From Cerrena zonata (lineage: Eukaryota > Basidiomycota > Agaricomycetes > Polyporales > Cerrenaceae): 64,000 nucleotides of DNA. The position numbers and the translations under genes were made by a program. The first letter of the stretch is position 1, and the number at the start of each line of letters is the position of its first letter. The DNA lies in contig JASBNA010000006.1 of NCBI GenBank assembly GCA_038087015.1, positions 1,364,001 to 1,428,000 on the forward strand, in the 5' to 3' direction. The notes beneath the pieces were generated by a model. It was given only the letters and a program-made list of their open reading frames with translations. It was not told where the DNA came from and did no database searches. Positions 13,633 through 24,725 of the stretch are shown one piece after another.

Positions 13633-15870
13633 TCACATCAGGGTAGGAAGCCCAGCCGCTTTCAAGTCCGCATTCACCTTATCCAAGTTCTTCAGAAATT
13701 CGGGCTGGAGCCCTTTCCAGAGACTGACATCCTGCTCTGTGGTATATGTTAGAGATTAACTACGCGATGAATGGATGATGAAACTTACCGACGAAGTTGG
13801 GTGCGTTTAGTGCCCATTCAGTAAAGAGCAATGGTGTAGACGGCTCTAGTAAGAACCCTATACATTTGGTGTAAAGGTGAGAATGGACGCAGCACGACGT
13901 ATTCGGAGGGAAGAACTCACCCAATGATCCTTCAAATAAGAATTTTGGAGAAAGCTCCATGTTGCTGAATAATTTGTTTTCGTCGTTGGGCGCTGTCATA
14001 TCTATGAGGAACGATAAAAACAATATCAAATAAAGAAACATACGGCCATGAGGAGCGTATCCTGTCTGGTAGTTCATGAAGCCCTTTTCAAATACCGCCC
14101 GAGCGTTCGTATTGTTTGGAGGAGTAACGACCCAACCAACCAATTCGCTAGCAGTGTTGCGGTGATAATACTAGGTAGAGAATATCGGGATGAGAAATGA
14201 GGACATCAAGGAAGGCCGAAGTACTTACAGCAGCACGATAAGCATTACTAACGTCCCAGTGAGGAACGATGGCACAGAAATCCATTACAGATACGTTTGG
14301 CAGCTTAGACTTGACAGTCAAGAGGCACATCGAGGATGGGTCCGTGTGATCTTTATTGGCGTTGCGGACCAGAGTGAATTTCTCGAGAGCGTACTTGCAT
14401 GGTGCATATCTACATCACAGGAGCGGTGAGTTATTCTATCATAAGTTTGCCATGATAATCAACAACATACGTTCCACGCCAGCCAACAACATCGAATGGC
14501 GTATGATCTTGTTTGCAGGTGAAAAGTTGGCCGGTGATCCTGTAAGAAATATCATAGAGAAGGCCGGAATGAGTTTCATAAGAGTACTTACTTGTAAACA
14601 ACTGAAAAAAACAGGAACTTAGCATCTTTTCTCGGGCTTCATTGAGGATATGGTACGTACCTTCCCATGGAGATTGGTCAATATCAAAACTGGCGACTGG
14701 ATACGCGAAATCACCGGGATTGGCAAGCCCACTGGAACCAAGCACACCCAACTCGGGGAGTACAAAGTGATTGGCGTAGACCTCGTTAACGTCTACATTA
14801 TGTAGATTAGCTTGAAATGATCTACACATGCTGATGTATGACAAACTTACATCCTCGAGAAGGCCCATCCGGAAGGTTGACCTAGAACGAAAATATATCA
14901 TATTAGCAGACATGTCTAAGTCGACCGCAGTTACCTTGAATTTCAATCCGCTTGGAATAATAACCAGCTCTCCAGGACGGACCATCAACCTAAAGACGGC
15001 TCGTAAAAAAGGGGAATACGCATGCTAGGGGGAAGTGCTTACTTTCCAAATTCAGTTTGAATGTCTAAAGTGCCGAGCTCGGGCAAAATGAGGAAATCAC
15101 CGTCGCTGTTGACAAACGCCTTTTTGTCCATAGAAGCCGTAGCAAGGTAGATATGGGTAGCCATGCCCTCCCGGAGGCGAGCACTACCACTCCCACCGAG
15201 AGTACGCAATCCCTCGATAAAATCGATCTTCTCATTTGGAGAAGGCAAGGCAAAGGGCTTCCAGAGCACTTGGGTAGGATTTACGCGTACCTTGGGGTTG
15301 CTGTCAGAGAAATCAGAGACGAGCTATCGCAGAGTTAGCTCTATATTAACAGAGTAAAATTTCGAACATACATAAGGGTTCTGCTTTCCCAGCGTAAAAC
15401 CGTCATGAGCAACGGATGGTTGGATACGGTAGATCCATCTAAAAACGAGATCAGTCTATTTCTATAGGCAGAAGAGCTAGAGATAGCTTACGCTTGCTTG
15501 TTCTCGGCACGCGGAGCAGTGAACGCCGCACCAGTTATCTATGGGCAACACGTTGTTAGCTTTGTCTCACCCACTTAGAACGATACGAAAACTTACACCC
15601 TCGGTATACAAGCCATATTTATTCTTCTGAGGGTGGAGCTGGTTCGGAAGAACTCCTGGACTAATTGAAGAAATTAATGTCAATGTGAACGTGAGTCGAG
15701 GACCAAAACATATGCAGCGTACATAGCCTCGGAGATGTGAAAATTATTCCAACCGTAAAGGTACGTGTAGGGATCTTTAGCAGCAGTATCAGCGATAGGA
15801 GTAGAAGAGGCCTAACCATGAAATATAAGGTTAATAAAAGATTATTAGAGAGTTAAGCGACAATCACCAT
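13633..15870 (-). CDS. Diverged homogentisate 1,2-dioxygenase paralogue
   Basis: A multi-exon gene aligning along its length with the neighbour at 16838-19063. The first exon is only ATG, then an exon begins ASSTPIADTAAKDPYTY. Shared blocks are RPGELVIIPSGLKFKV, LPELGVLGSSGLANPGDF, PVASFDIDQSPWE and HTPFDVVGW. The equivalents of the active-site His (KDHTDPS) and the iron ligands (YYHRN, ASEL, APHG) are kept, so iron binding is plausible. However, WHG of the family is WRG, FRPPYYHRN is YRAAYYHRN, and the usual segment between the Glu and last His ligands is replaced by VVTPPNNTNARAVF. It ends LKAAGLPTLM. It may cleave a different aromatic substrate or be a slow or inactive paralogue; the sequence cannot decide. 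A TATAAAG-like box lies at 15958-15965. Confidence 0.82.
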
Positions 15871-16837
15871 TATGTTTTCCTTGTTAGAGATGTTGAACAG
15901 ACGTCGTTTGGACGATATATGCTTGAGAGATGGGGAGAACAGTGCACGAATGTGATCCCTTTATAAGGACTCAAGCCCATCTTACATAGACCATTGTCAA
16001 CTCGCTGACGATGCTACTTTGTCAGAGACCGCTTCACTGTGTTAGTGAATTGGCGAGGCCTCGTTGACATCGCCAACTGTATATTAATGAAGTAAAGTAG
16101 GGCTAAGCTGAGTCATTTAGAAAGTCAAACCGCTTACAAGCTGACTGCGAGATTTTGGGGATAACAACTTGACGCAACTGTACTGGAGAACGACCACTTG
16201 TCTTCCATTATTCCCGCGCGGTTAGGGCCACCCATATATTTCCAGGTCACCGGCTTCGCAAGGATCAATATGGAACAATTCCATTCCAATTTCTGGCCTA
16301 GTCCATGTCTGACCGGTCACACACGTCCCAAGTCGTTGCTGGCCTTACCATGAGATGTACTGCTTCCTGGGCTAGTTATGTTGCTTGTGGACGTAGGTGC
16401 TTGTTTTTGAGGACGTGCGCAACATATTGCTTTGTGCTTTGAGTGCACACGAATTGGCCCAGGATGGGACGTCGATAGTCCGTCAAAGCGAAACCTGAAA
16501 AAGACACTGGTCTACAGACGTCTATGAGCCGCATGTATCATTTCAAGAAGGACAGTTGATCACACGACTTCACACGACTATAGCAATACTCAACATCACA
16601 TCCTACCTGAGTAATTTGATTAGCCGTAAATCCCGGTGAACTCATGAAATTGAAGACATTACCTAAGATGAGTAATCACCGGTAACAGGGTCTTATGCAT
16701 TCAGCTCTGAGCTAAGACGATATTCATTCCGATTCCAGCAATGATACAAGGTAATCCAAAAGAGACGACGACTTTGACGGTATTAGTACAAGGACAAATA
16801 AATACTGCACGAGACCTCCAGTTTGTCAGAACTCGCT
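15871..16837. other. Spacer between the two dioxygenase genes
   Basis: 967 bp holding the promoter of the diverged copy (a TATA-like CCTTTATA on the plus strand at 15958-15965, about 90 bp before the ATG) and the 3' end of the standard copy. I see no gene in it. Confidence 0.5.
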
Positions 16838-19063
16838 TCAGACCTTGACCTCAGGGAGACCAGCGGCCTTGAGGTCGTTGTTGGCTTCCTCTAAGTTGGC
16901 GATGAAGTTATTCCTGAGATCATTCCACATTCCTGGCTCGTGTTCTGTTACAATGAAAGTAAGCTTCGTACGGTATCACAGAAAATATTATCGCCACAAT
17001 CTACTCACCATGACGTTTCTCGCTCTTAATAGCAAACTCAGTGATACCGAAAGGCATGCTAGATTCGAACATGAAGGCTAAAAGAAAGGTCAGTAAGGCA
17101 GGGAGGATCTCGAACAAGTGATTACGCACCAAGAGTGCCTTCATGGACGCGTCTCGGGATGAGCTCCATCTCAGACGCCGCTTTGTATTCCGACCAAGAC
17201 ACTGAGACCACATGAGTGATTAAGATTGAAGATGATTGCAGGGTCCAGCTTACCTCCATGAGGACAGAACCCTGTCTCATAACTGATAGAGCCTGGCCTG
17301 AATGAATCACTTCGGCCTTCGTAGCTACCGTAGAGCAGACCCATGAGCTCGGACGCCGCGTTACGATGGAAGTACTAGAATGATATGTTAAAACACACAA
17401 GGAGGCAAGATAACGAATCTCGTACCGGTGGACGGAAGGTGTCCAATGCAACGTCCCATCGAGGGATGAAGATCAGGAAGTCAGCCAAGGGTGTACCGGG
17501 GGTCTTGGACTTGGCGGTAAGGACACAGAAGATGGAAGGGTCGATGTGATCCTTGGTGATACTGCCTACAGCGACGAATTTCTCCATGGCGTACTTGTAT
17601 GGAACATAGCTTAACATATGACGTATCAGGATCTGTACAAGTAACAGTTTTGGAGATTATCGACTTACTTTCCGTGCCATGCAACAACGTCGAATGGAGT
17701 GTGGTCTTGAGTGCATACGAACAACTTGCCAGCAACTCTGGTGGCAAGTAATCAGACTGTGTGAGGTTGAGCTCACAAATAGTATGCGCTTACTTGTAGA
17801 CAACTAAAAAGAAACGTTAGTGACATGGTTACGATAGAGGTTATGAGTGGTCTTACTTTCCCAATCCGACTGATCAACGTCGAAGCTGGCGACTGGGTGT
17901 TCGAAGTCACGAACATTCGCAAGGCCATTAGCTCCAAGAGGTCCGAGTTCCGGAAGCTCATAGCGGGAACCGTAGATCTCTTGGATGTCTGTTGTGATCG
18001 TCAATAAACAGACATTCGGTGTGAATGAGTATGATTGAACTTACATCCTCGGGAGGGACCGTCCGGCAAAGTGACCTGAGAGTTTGTTCGTCAAACGATG
18101 TTCTAATCTTAGTTGAGTTCACTGACCTTAAATTTCAGACCCTTCTGGATGACCACGAGTTCACCAGGGCGGACCATAAGTCTTCCTTGACGTTAGAAGC
18201 TGCAATTTCCAACAGGAAGAGACCAACTTACTTTCCCAACTCAGTCTGGATGTCCAAACGACCCTGCTGGGGAAGGATCAACATATCACCATCACTGTTC
18301 ACGAACGCCTTCTTGCTCATAGACTCGTTGGCAAGATAGACATGGATGGCCAAACCTTCGCGGGCCATAGGGTCTCCATTTCCGGCAACAGTTCTCAAAC
18401 CTTGGACGAAGTCGGTTTTCTCAGCAGGGATATCAATGGGGTTCCAGGCTTGTTGAGTTGCACTAATGTGAATCTTCGGATTCAGAGTGGAGAAGTTGGA
18501 TTCGAGCTGCGCATCGACAGATTGTTAGATACGTAGAGACGAAGATAATGCATGTCTCACGAAAGGGTTCGGTGGGGCATCTTGGAAGCCGTTGTGCGAG
18601 ACAGAGGGACGCATACGGTAGAACCATCTGGGAATGGCTGATTGTCAGTATTCAGCGAACATTCCATGAATAGTTCTGCTTACGTTCGTTGGTTCTCAGC
18701 TCTTGGGGCGACGAAAGAGGTGCCATTGATCTAATTTCGAGATGAGATAGGTCTGGTAAAGAGGATGCGTATGCACACTTACACCTTCAGCGTAGAGACC
18801 ATATTTGTTCTTCTGAGGACTGTTCTGGCCAACTGGCAATGTACCGGGGCTACGGGATGCAGTGATCAGCACAGGCAAACAACGATCCGAGCGCCATCTC
18901 TTACATGGCCTCTGAGGCAAAGCCGTTACCGAACCCTACTTGATAGATGTAAGGGTCCTTCTCGTTGAGCGGCGTGGAGAATGCGGTCTTTGCGGTGGCC
19001 TAGGAGGATGATCAGCATTAGACGGAAATGGAAATGAAGATTGGCACGGGGTACACTAACCAT
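16838..19063 (-). CDS. hmgA: Homogentisate 1,2-dioxygenase
   Basis: The iron(II) enzyme that opens the ring of homogentisate to maleylacetoacetate in tyrosine and phenylalanine breakdown; cytosolic. The start is a one-codon exon (ATG at 19061-19063), then [17 protein letters not shown] and the family opening [13 protein letters not shown]. Later blocks are [19 protein letters not shown], [61 protein letters not shown] (active-site His), [18 protein letters not shown] and [15 protein letters not shown] (His and Glu ligands), then GFCPHG (last His ligand) and the C-terminal ASEMELIP and [19 protein letters not shown]. It ends [11 protein letters not shown]. At least ten introns are present. All metal ligands are present, so activity is expected. 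A TATAAAA box lies at 19116-19122, about 53 bp before the ATG. Confidence 0.93.
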
Positions 19064-20221
19064 GGTTAATCTGCAGTTGCGGTATGGATATGCAAGACAG
19101 GCGACATCGAAGGGCTTTTATACATATTCTGAACGCCCGAGGAGGGGTGCAGAACATATCATCCTCAACGGTTCTCCCTGAACCCTGCCGTCAGTGATAT
19201 CTAGAAATTCATAATGTCTGGTAGCACTTGACGCCATATGGGAGGAGCTACCTGCCATCTTCAGATAGATTCTCACATAGAGCTGTGTGCGTGCAGATGA
19301 GGACGGAATGGAGGTGGATGGACTACGGATATGCGAGCCTAATGAGGCACGGAAAGCGCAGGGCAAGATGCAGGCTATATGCATCTGTCTCAGGGGATGA
19401 TCGAGTTAGTTTGGGATTCTCTGTCCTCTGTCAGAGCAGGCGTGCGAACATATCATATCGCGTGGATTTATAAACATGGTCCGCTACACCCATCTGGAAG
19501 ATATAGACGGATAGAAACTCAAGCGAGTAGAATGCAAGGCCTTCACTTACCGATCCATGGTTTAAGCTTGCGTTGCCCAAGGATAGGCACAAGACTCGAG
19601 ACGATGCCATCAGGTAGTAGTATTCTTGGTCATCATATGTGTAAAATTATCTCTGATTGGCTTCAAGTGCAGGGCTTGGAGCGCTATGATAGAACAGCAT
19701 CATGTCTGAGACGAACATCGGGGCAGATGATGAGAAGATCTCGACCAGAACGGAAGAGTGCAAAAGACACCCGAACTCTGTCGCTCATCTGAGTGGTCAT
19801 TCGACTCAGCCGGTTAGCATGGGCACACCTAGACAGTTCTAACCCTATCGAAGAGCGATTCGGATGTGATAAAGGTGAGAAGAGAACGACTGATGTGGAT
19901 GGTGAAGGGATAGGAAGGGATGCCTCTTTCGACCAAGTCCTCTCACTGCATCGCGTAACAGCCTCTAACGTGCAAATAATCCCGCGCCTCTGATGTCGCC
20001 GTCGTTACTCACTACGTCCAATACCTTTGTTTGAAGCAATGTTCACATGCTGGTCTATGCTGGTATGCGACTGTCGTCAACGATGAAATTCTCGGCGAAG
20101 AAAGGTGTTGGTGGGTACGAGACGAATGTGCGCCGGGCCGCATACATCCACACACTCGTGCTAGGTCACTGTTAGGTCTAGGCTAGCGCTTCGAACTCCA
20201 ATCTCTTTCCAACCCACCACC
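19064..20221. other. Divergent promoter region
   Basis: 1.16 kb between the dioxygenase (leftward) and the transketolase-like gene (rightward), so promoters of both lie here. Open frames of 67-137 residues in 19118-19993 overlap each other on both strands, show no splice pattern and no family motif, and are not called. Confidence 0.5.
19116..19122 (-). promoter_or_regulatory. TATA box of homogentisate dioxygenase
   Basis: TATAAAA on the minus strand about 53 bp upstream of the start codon; position fits a core promoter. Confidence 0.55.
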
Positions 20222-22653
20222 ATGTCTGGTACAAATAGTGCATTCCCAATCGATGTTGTTGGCAAGCTTAAAAAGCGAGTTGTGTGCTTCAGTAGCCCTA
20301 GAATCATACTAACATCTCGGATCAGGCTTCAACTCGACCCTTCTAACCCAAAGCTAACCGCTGAGCAGAAGGAAGCTCTCAAAAGCAATGTGCAACTTAT
20401 GCGAGATGCTATCGTTCTATTCACCGCTACTGGTGCTGCCAGAGGCGTGAGCGGACATACAGGCAAGTTTGAACTGTGTGAATCGGACGTTCACTACTCA
20501 CACCGACGATCACCATTTAACGTTTACAGGTGGTGCCTATGATACTGTTCCGGAGGTGAACATGCTTCTGTCCCTGTTTAACTACTCGGACAAGTATGTC
20601 CCTATTCTCTTCGACGAAGCTGGTGAGTGGCATGTTCCGGGTTGCGTTCTGGGCTGGACTGCTGCGCATATACCCAGCTCTATCCAGTCTGGTCCAATGG
20701 ATTCTGATGAAATCGCTACTTCGCAGGTCATCGTGTCGCGACTCAATACCTTGTCTCTGCTATTGAAGGCCACATTCCGTTCGAACACTTGCTTCATTAT
20801 CGTGAAGCCAACTCCAAACTCCCAGGGCACCCTGAGCTCGGTCTCACGCCAGGTGTCAAGTTCTCTTCCGGCCGTCTCGGTCACGTCTGGCCATGGGTCA
20901 ACGGTATCGCATTGGCCAATCGTGACAAGACTGTCTTCATGCTAGGCTCCGATGGATCCCAACAAGAGGGAAACGACGCTGAGGCTGCTCGGCTGGCTGT
21001 TGCTCAAAACCTCAATGTGAAGTTGATCATTGATGACAATGACGTCACTATTGCTGGTCACCCCAGCCAATATCTCAAAGGTTATGATATCGCGAAGACG
21101 CTCACTGGGCACGGTTTGAAAGTTGTTACTGTGCAGGGTGAAGATCTCGAGGCCCTTTGGGGTGCTCTCTGTGAGGTCATCGCTCATAAGGGACCTGCTG
21201 CAGGCGAGTTGTTTTCCAGTGACACCAGGATAATCTCCTAATTTAATTTCTAAATAGTTGTCTGCAAGCGTCTTATGGCGCCTGGTGTTGCTGACATTGA
21301 GGGTACAACTCATGGACATGACGTCATCCCTGTGAAGAGTGCAATCAAATACCTCACCGCTCGTGGATACCCTGAATCTGTCGCTGGTGACATCCTCAAC
21401 AACATCAAACCCAACGCCGTCCCTTACCTCTATATCGGCTCAACTAAAGAAGTTGGTGCGACTCGTGTTGTCTTCGGTGATTCGGTCAACCTTGTTCTTG
21501 ATGGTTTAAGCAAAGAAGAGGCCGCCAAAAAGGTCATGGTCATCGACAGTGACTTGGAAGGCTCGACCGGCTTGAAGGTCATCCACCAGAAGCATCCCGA
21601 GGTCTTCATTCCTTCCGGTATTATGGAACGTGGAAACTTCAGCGCTGCTGCTGGTTTCGGTTTCGACAAGGACAAGTTCGGTGTCTTCTCAACCTTCGGT
21701 GCTTTCTTAGAGATGGTCATCTCCGAACTTACTATGGCACGTCTAAACTTCTGCAATATTCTTTGTCATTTCTCGCATTCCGGTGTTGACGAGGTAAGCT
21801 GTGATACATTCTAAGATATTGTATCGCCTTCTGAGATGTCTTTCTATAGATGGCAGACAACACCTGTCACTTCGGTATCAACCACTTCTTCGCCGATAAC
21901 GGTCTCGCGGATACACAATCATGGTTGTACTGGCCGGCTGATGCTGCTCAGATGACCGCCATTGTCAAGCGAGTGTTCTTCGAGCGCGGAGTCCGATTCA
22001 TCTTCTCCACTCGTTCGAAGGTTCCTTATATCCTTAAGGAGGATGGTAAGACCAGATTCTTTGGTGACGACTACGAATTCGTTCCAGGAAAGGACGAGGT
22101 TATTGTTGAGGGTACCGCTGGTTATGTTGTGTCATTCGGTGACATGCTCTACCGTTCTTGGGATGCTGTGTTGAGGTGCAGACAGGAGGGTCTTGATGTT
22201 GGTTTGATTAACAAGCCGACTCTTAACCTCGTCGACGAAGAGGTATCTACTTACCCCCTTCTGGTTATGACGTGATACTGATAGGGATCTTCAGGCAATC
22301 AGGAAGGTTGGATCCAGCCCCTTCGTCCTTATTGTTGAGTCTTTGAACCAGAAGACTGGCGTACGTTCCTTTTACATCCTTCTGCTTTCATGCATACTTA
22401 CACATGTCCATCAGCTTGGCTCTCGATTTGGTACTTGGTTGCTTGAACGACAACTTACACCCAGATTCGGCTACATGGGCACAAACAAGGAAGGCTGCGG
22501 TGGCCTTACCGAACAGATTCCTCACCAAGGTCTCGATCCTCAATGTAAGTACCAGCAATTATTATTACTATTATTATTATCCCTCAATCGTAATCTGACA
22601 TCATCTTCACTTTTCTAGCTATCATTCTCAAGATTCGACAGCTCTCACAGTAA
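20222..22653 (+). CDS. Transketolase-like thiamine diphosphate enzyme
   Basis: A multi-exon gene that begins MSGTNSAFPIDVVGKL and ends ILKIRQLSQ. The TPP-binding domain shows SGHTGGAYDTVPE, GRLGHVWPWVNGIALA and the cofactor motif GSDGSQQEGNDAEAARLA followed by LIIDDND. The pyrimidine domain shows MVIDSDLEGSTGLKVIHQ and FIPSGIMERGNFSAAAG (the catalytic Glu region), then FGAFLEM and a C-terminal domain with FVLIVESLNQKTG. This is the transketolase/dihydroxyacetone synthase superfamily, which moves two-carbon units between sugar phosphates. The sequence departs from classical Tkl1 (for example SGHTGG near the N terminus), so the substrate is uncertain; a specialised paralogue is likely. Five or more short introns occur; one near 22557-22583 holds a TTA-repeat tract. 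Confidence 0.82.
22557..22583 (+). repeat. TTA microsatellite in intron
   Basis: A run of ATT/TTA triplets just upstream of the last exon of the transketolase-like gene; within the apparent last intron. Confidence 0.7.
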
Positions 22654-22904
22654 ACAATTAGACACCAATCATCAAGTCGTGTCGGACAAGTTGAACGACA
22701 CTCAAGAAAGAAGAAAATGCCGTTGTATCCGTATCTGTAAATTTAGATATATGTTGTATACTTACTACGCTGAAAGAAACGAAGAGATGGTCCTCACGAT
22801 AATTGACTTAAGACGCAATAAGTGTTCGAACGAAATACGTGTGTTTGAATTTCGTTTTTTGTACAGAACAATATAATTACGATTAAGCATATTGAGAAGA
22901 TATG

Positions 22905-24080
22905 TTAGGAAGAGTCGGTTTCGTAAACAACCCCTCTGAAGCCTAATCCAGCACCTCTTTGCCGACTCCTTCCCCGGTACTCATTCTGACGCATAAATCC
23001 AGCAAAGGGAGACTCCAAGATAATATCGTCGGCTTGAGGACTCATCAGCAAATTAGATGGGAGATGGTATTCAGGTTCAGTGTTACGGTTTTGGATGCCG
23101 AGTCCGAGTCCGAGGCCAGGAGTCGAGGTAGGGTGGCTGTACTTTTCGGGAAGAGGAGTGAAGGGTTGGAAGACGAATGGGGAACGAGGGCAGTCGGAAC
23201 TTTGAGAGCGAGACGAGGAGGATGCAGATGATGAGTTGTCAGCGGAAGTGGGCTGACTGGTGATAGCGCTTTGTTGCGACCCAGAGATATCAGAGAACCC
23301 AAGACCTTGACTGCCGACAGCGGGGCTAGTGGACTTGAGATCTGGCGAGAAGAAGTTTACAAACGGAGTAGGTAGGTCTTCCGCAGGAGGAGCCGTCAGA
23401 TTTCGGAAGCTGTACTGAGGAGCGGGAGAGTGCGACGGAAGCTCGGGAGTGAAGATGGAGACAGTGGGTGGTGTAATATCGTCGTCGAGGATGGTAGTGA
23501 TTCGGGTGGGTGATGTTCGACGAGTGGGGAGAAGAGGAGGAGAAGGAGGTCCATTGTTCATGGCCTGATGGTTGCTTTGTCGAGTATCCTTCCCAATAAC
23601 AGGACTGGGAGGGACATAGATTCCAAGCCCAATAAGGGCTGCAACACTGGATCGTCTTAATCTCGATCTTTCATCTTCGGTTATCCCATTTTGAGGAGAT
23701 GGAGCACGTCTTGTAGGTACAAGAGGGAGAGGTCGATGAGGCCGATGTGTTTGAGTAATGTATGTGCCGCCTGCAGTACGAGTAGTTCGTTGGGTGACGG
23801 AGTTTGGCAGACCGAGACCTATGCCAGTATTGGCCTTGTTAGGTCTTTGTATAGGCGAGGGTAAGACGGAGTGTATTCCTCCATGGTGTACCTCATAGTG
23901 TCCAGCACTATGATTGAGAGAGGATGAACTGGATGAAGACGAGTAAGAGTGATCGGTGAAGGCAGGTATGAAGGGGGCCTGAGAGTGATAGGAGACCACA
24001 GGGGATTTGGTGAAAGTGTTACCCGGACCAGCCAGGATAGCATAGGTAGCAGAAGAAGTGATGTTCTGGATGGCAGGCAT
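22905..24080 (-). CDS. Ser/Pro-rich protein of unknown function
   Basis: A 391-residue single-exon open frame with low-complexity composition. It starts MPAIQNITSSATYAILAG, has a poly-Ser tract (about residues 46-53), Gly-Leu runs (GIGLGLPN and LGLGLGLGIQ), proline-rich patches (PTRRAPSPQ, PPSPPLLPTRRTSP), a basic-Ser site RLRRSSVAALIGLGIYVPP, and a repeated motif of the form F-T/S-P-x-L (FTPELP, FSPDLK, FTPLPEK). It ends GFRGVVYETDSS. No membrane segment or catalytic domain is seen. Such composition suggests a disordered, phosphorylated scaffold or regulator, but this is inference. Length and lack of stops over 1.2 kb support a real gene; upstream TATA or intron signals are not clear. Confidence 0.75.
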   Translation of the reverse strand: MPAIQNITSSATYAILAGPGNTFTKSPVVSYHSQAPFIPAFTDHSYSSSSSSSSLNHSAGHYEVHHGGIHSVLPSPIQRPNKANTGIGLGLPNSVTQRTTRTAGGTYITQTHRPHRPLPLVPTRRAPSPQNGITEDERSRLRRSSVAALIGLGIYVPPSPVIGKDTRQSNHQAMNNGPPSPPLLPTRRTSPTRITTILDDDITPPTVSIFTPELPSHSPAPQYSFRNLTAPPAEDLPTPFVNFFSPDLKSTSPAVGSQGLGFSDISGSQQSAITSQPTSADNSSSASSSSRSQSSDCPRSPFVFQPFTPLPEKYSHPTSTPGLGLGLGIQNRNTEPEYHLPSNLLMSPQADDIILESPFAGFMRQNEYRGRSRQRGAGLGFRGVVYETDSS

Positions 24081-24725
24081 GGTAAATCAATTACCGAGAG
24101 TGTGATAGCAAAGTGTGGAGGTGAGTGTGAGTGTGTGTATGAGTATGTGAGTGTTTCCAGAACACTTGATTGAAGATTAGTAGCATTTTCGCCCTACCTT
24201 TATAGCTTTCTTGAGGAGACGGAACGGGTGTGTTTCACGGAAAACAATCTCGGAAGGAGAGGATGAAATCTTCGATCCGCACAACTGTGACACCCCATCC
24301 GTGCTCGGAACGGAGTTGACGATGCGCCAAACCTTCCACTGTATCTTGTGGGTCCTAGAATACGCTGCTACTCGCTGTAATATACATTTTTCAGTGAAAT
24401 CGGATGGCAGATCAAGTCCGAGTCGGAGAGTGTTGCAAAGTTTTACATCCCTGTTGGATAGAATCTTATCTTATCTTATCGCGTCTTCGTCGAGCGCCTC
24501 TTTGATCTCTTCTTGCTGAGCCCGTGATCCGAACCTGCTAGGCCGTTGTGTCTTAACGAGAACCATTGTAACTTTCACTAAGTGACTTGAATGCGCAAAC
24601 TCACTAACATACACTATTTCTTTAACTTATATTCTAGTCTCTAGGTCTAGAACATATCCTCATAGTTGTGAGTTCTTGTTTTAAACAGGTCCGAATCTCT
24701 ATTTCAAGTCTCAACATGCTTATGA
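24081..24725. other. Divergent spacer with GATA-site repeat
   Basis: 645 bp between the Ser/Pro-rich gene and the first F-box gene. It contains the tandem CTTATC repeat at 24464-24480, described separately; otherwise no gene is seen. Confidence 0.5.
24464..24480 (-). promoter_or_regulatory. Tandem GATA sites upstream of F-box gene
   Basis: Three TTATC units in a row, giving GATAA on the minus strand, 246 bp before the F-box ATG. The same string occurs upstream of two other family members (37753-37768 and 50943-50957), so it may be a conserved promoter element bound by a GATA-type zinc-finger factor. Confidence 0.5.

Noticed and set aside
19228..19792. Overlapping plus-strand frames in the dioxygenase/transketolase spacer
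   Set aside because: No splice continuity, no family resemblance, and equal-length frames on the other strand.
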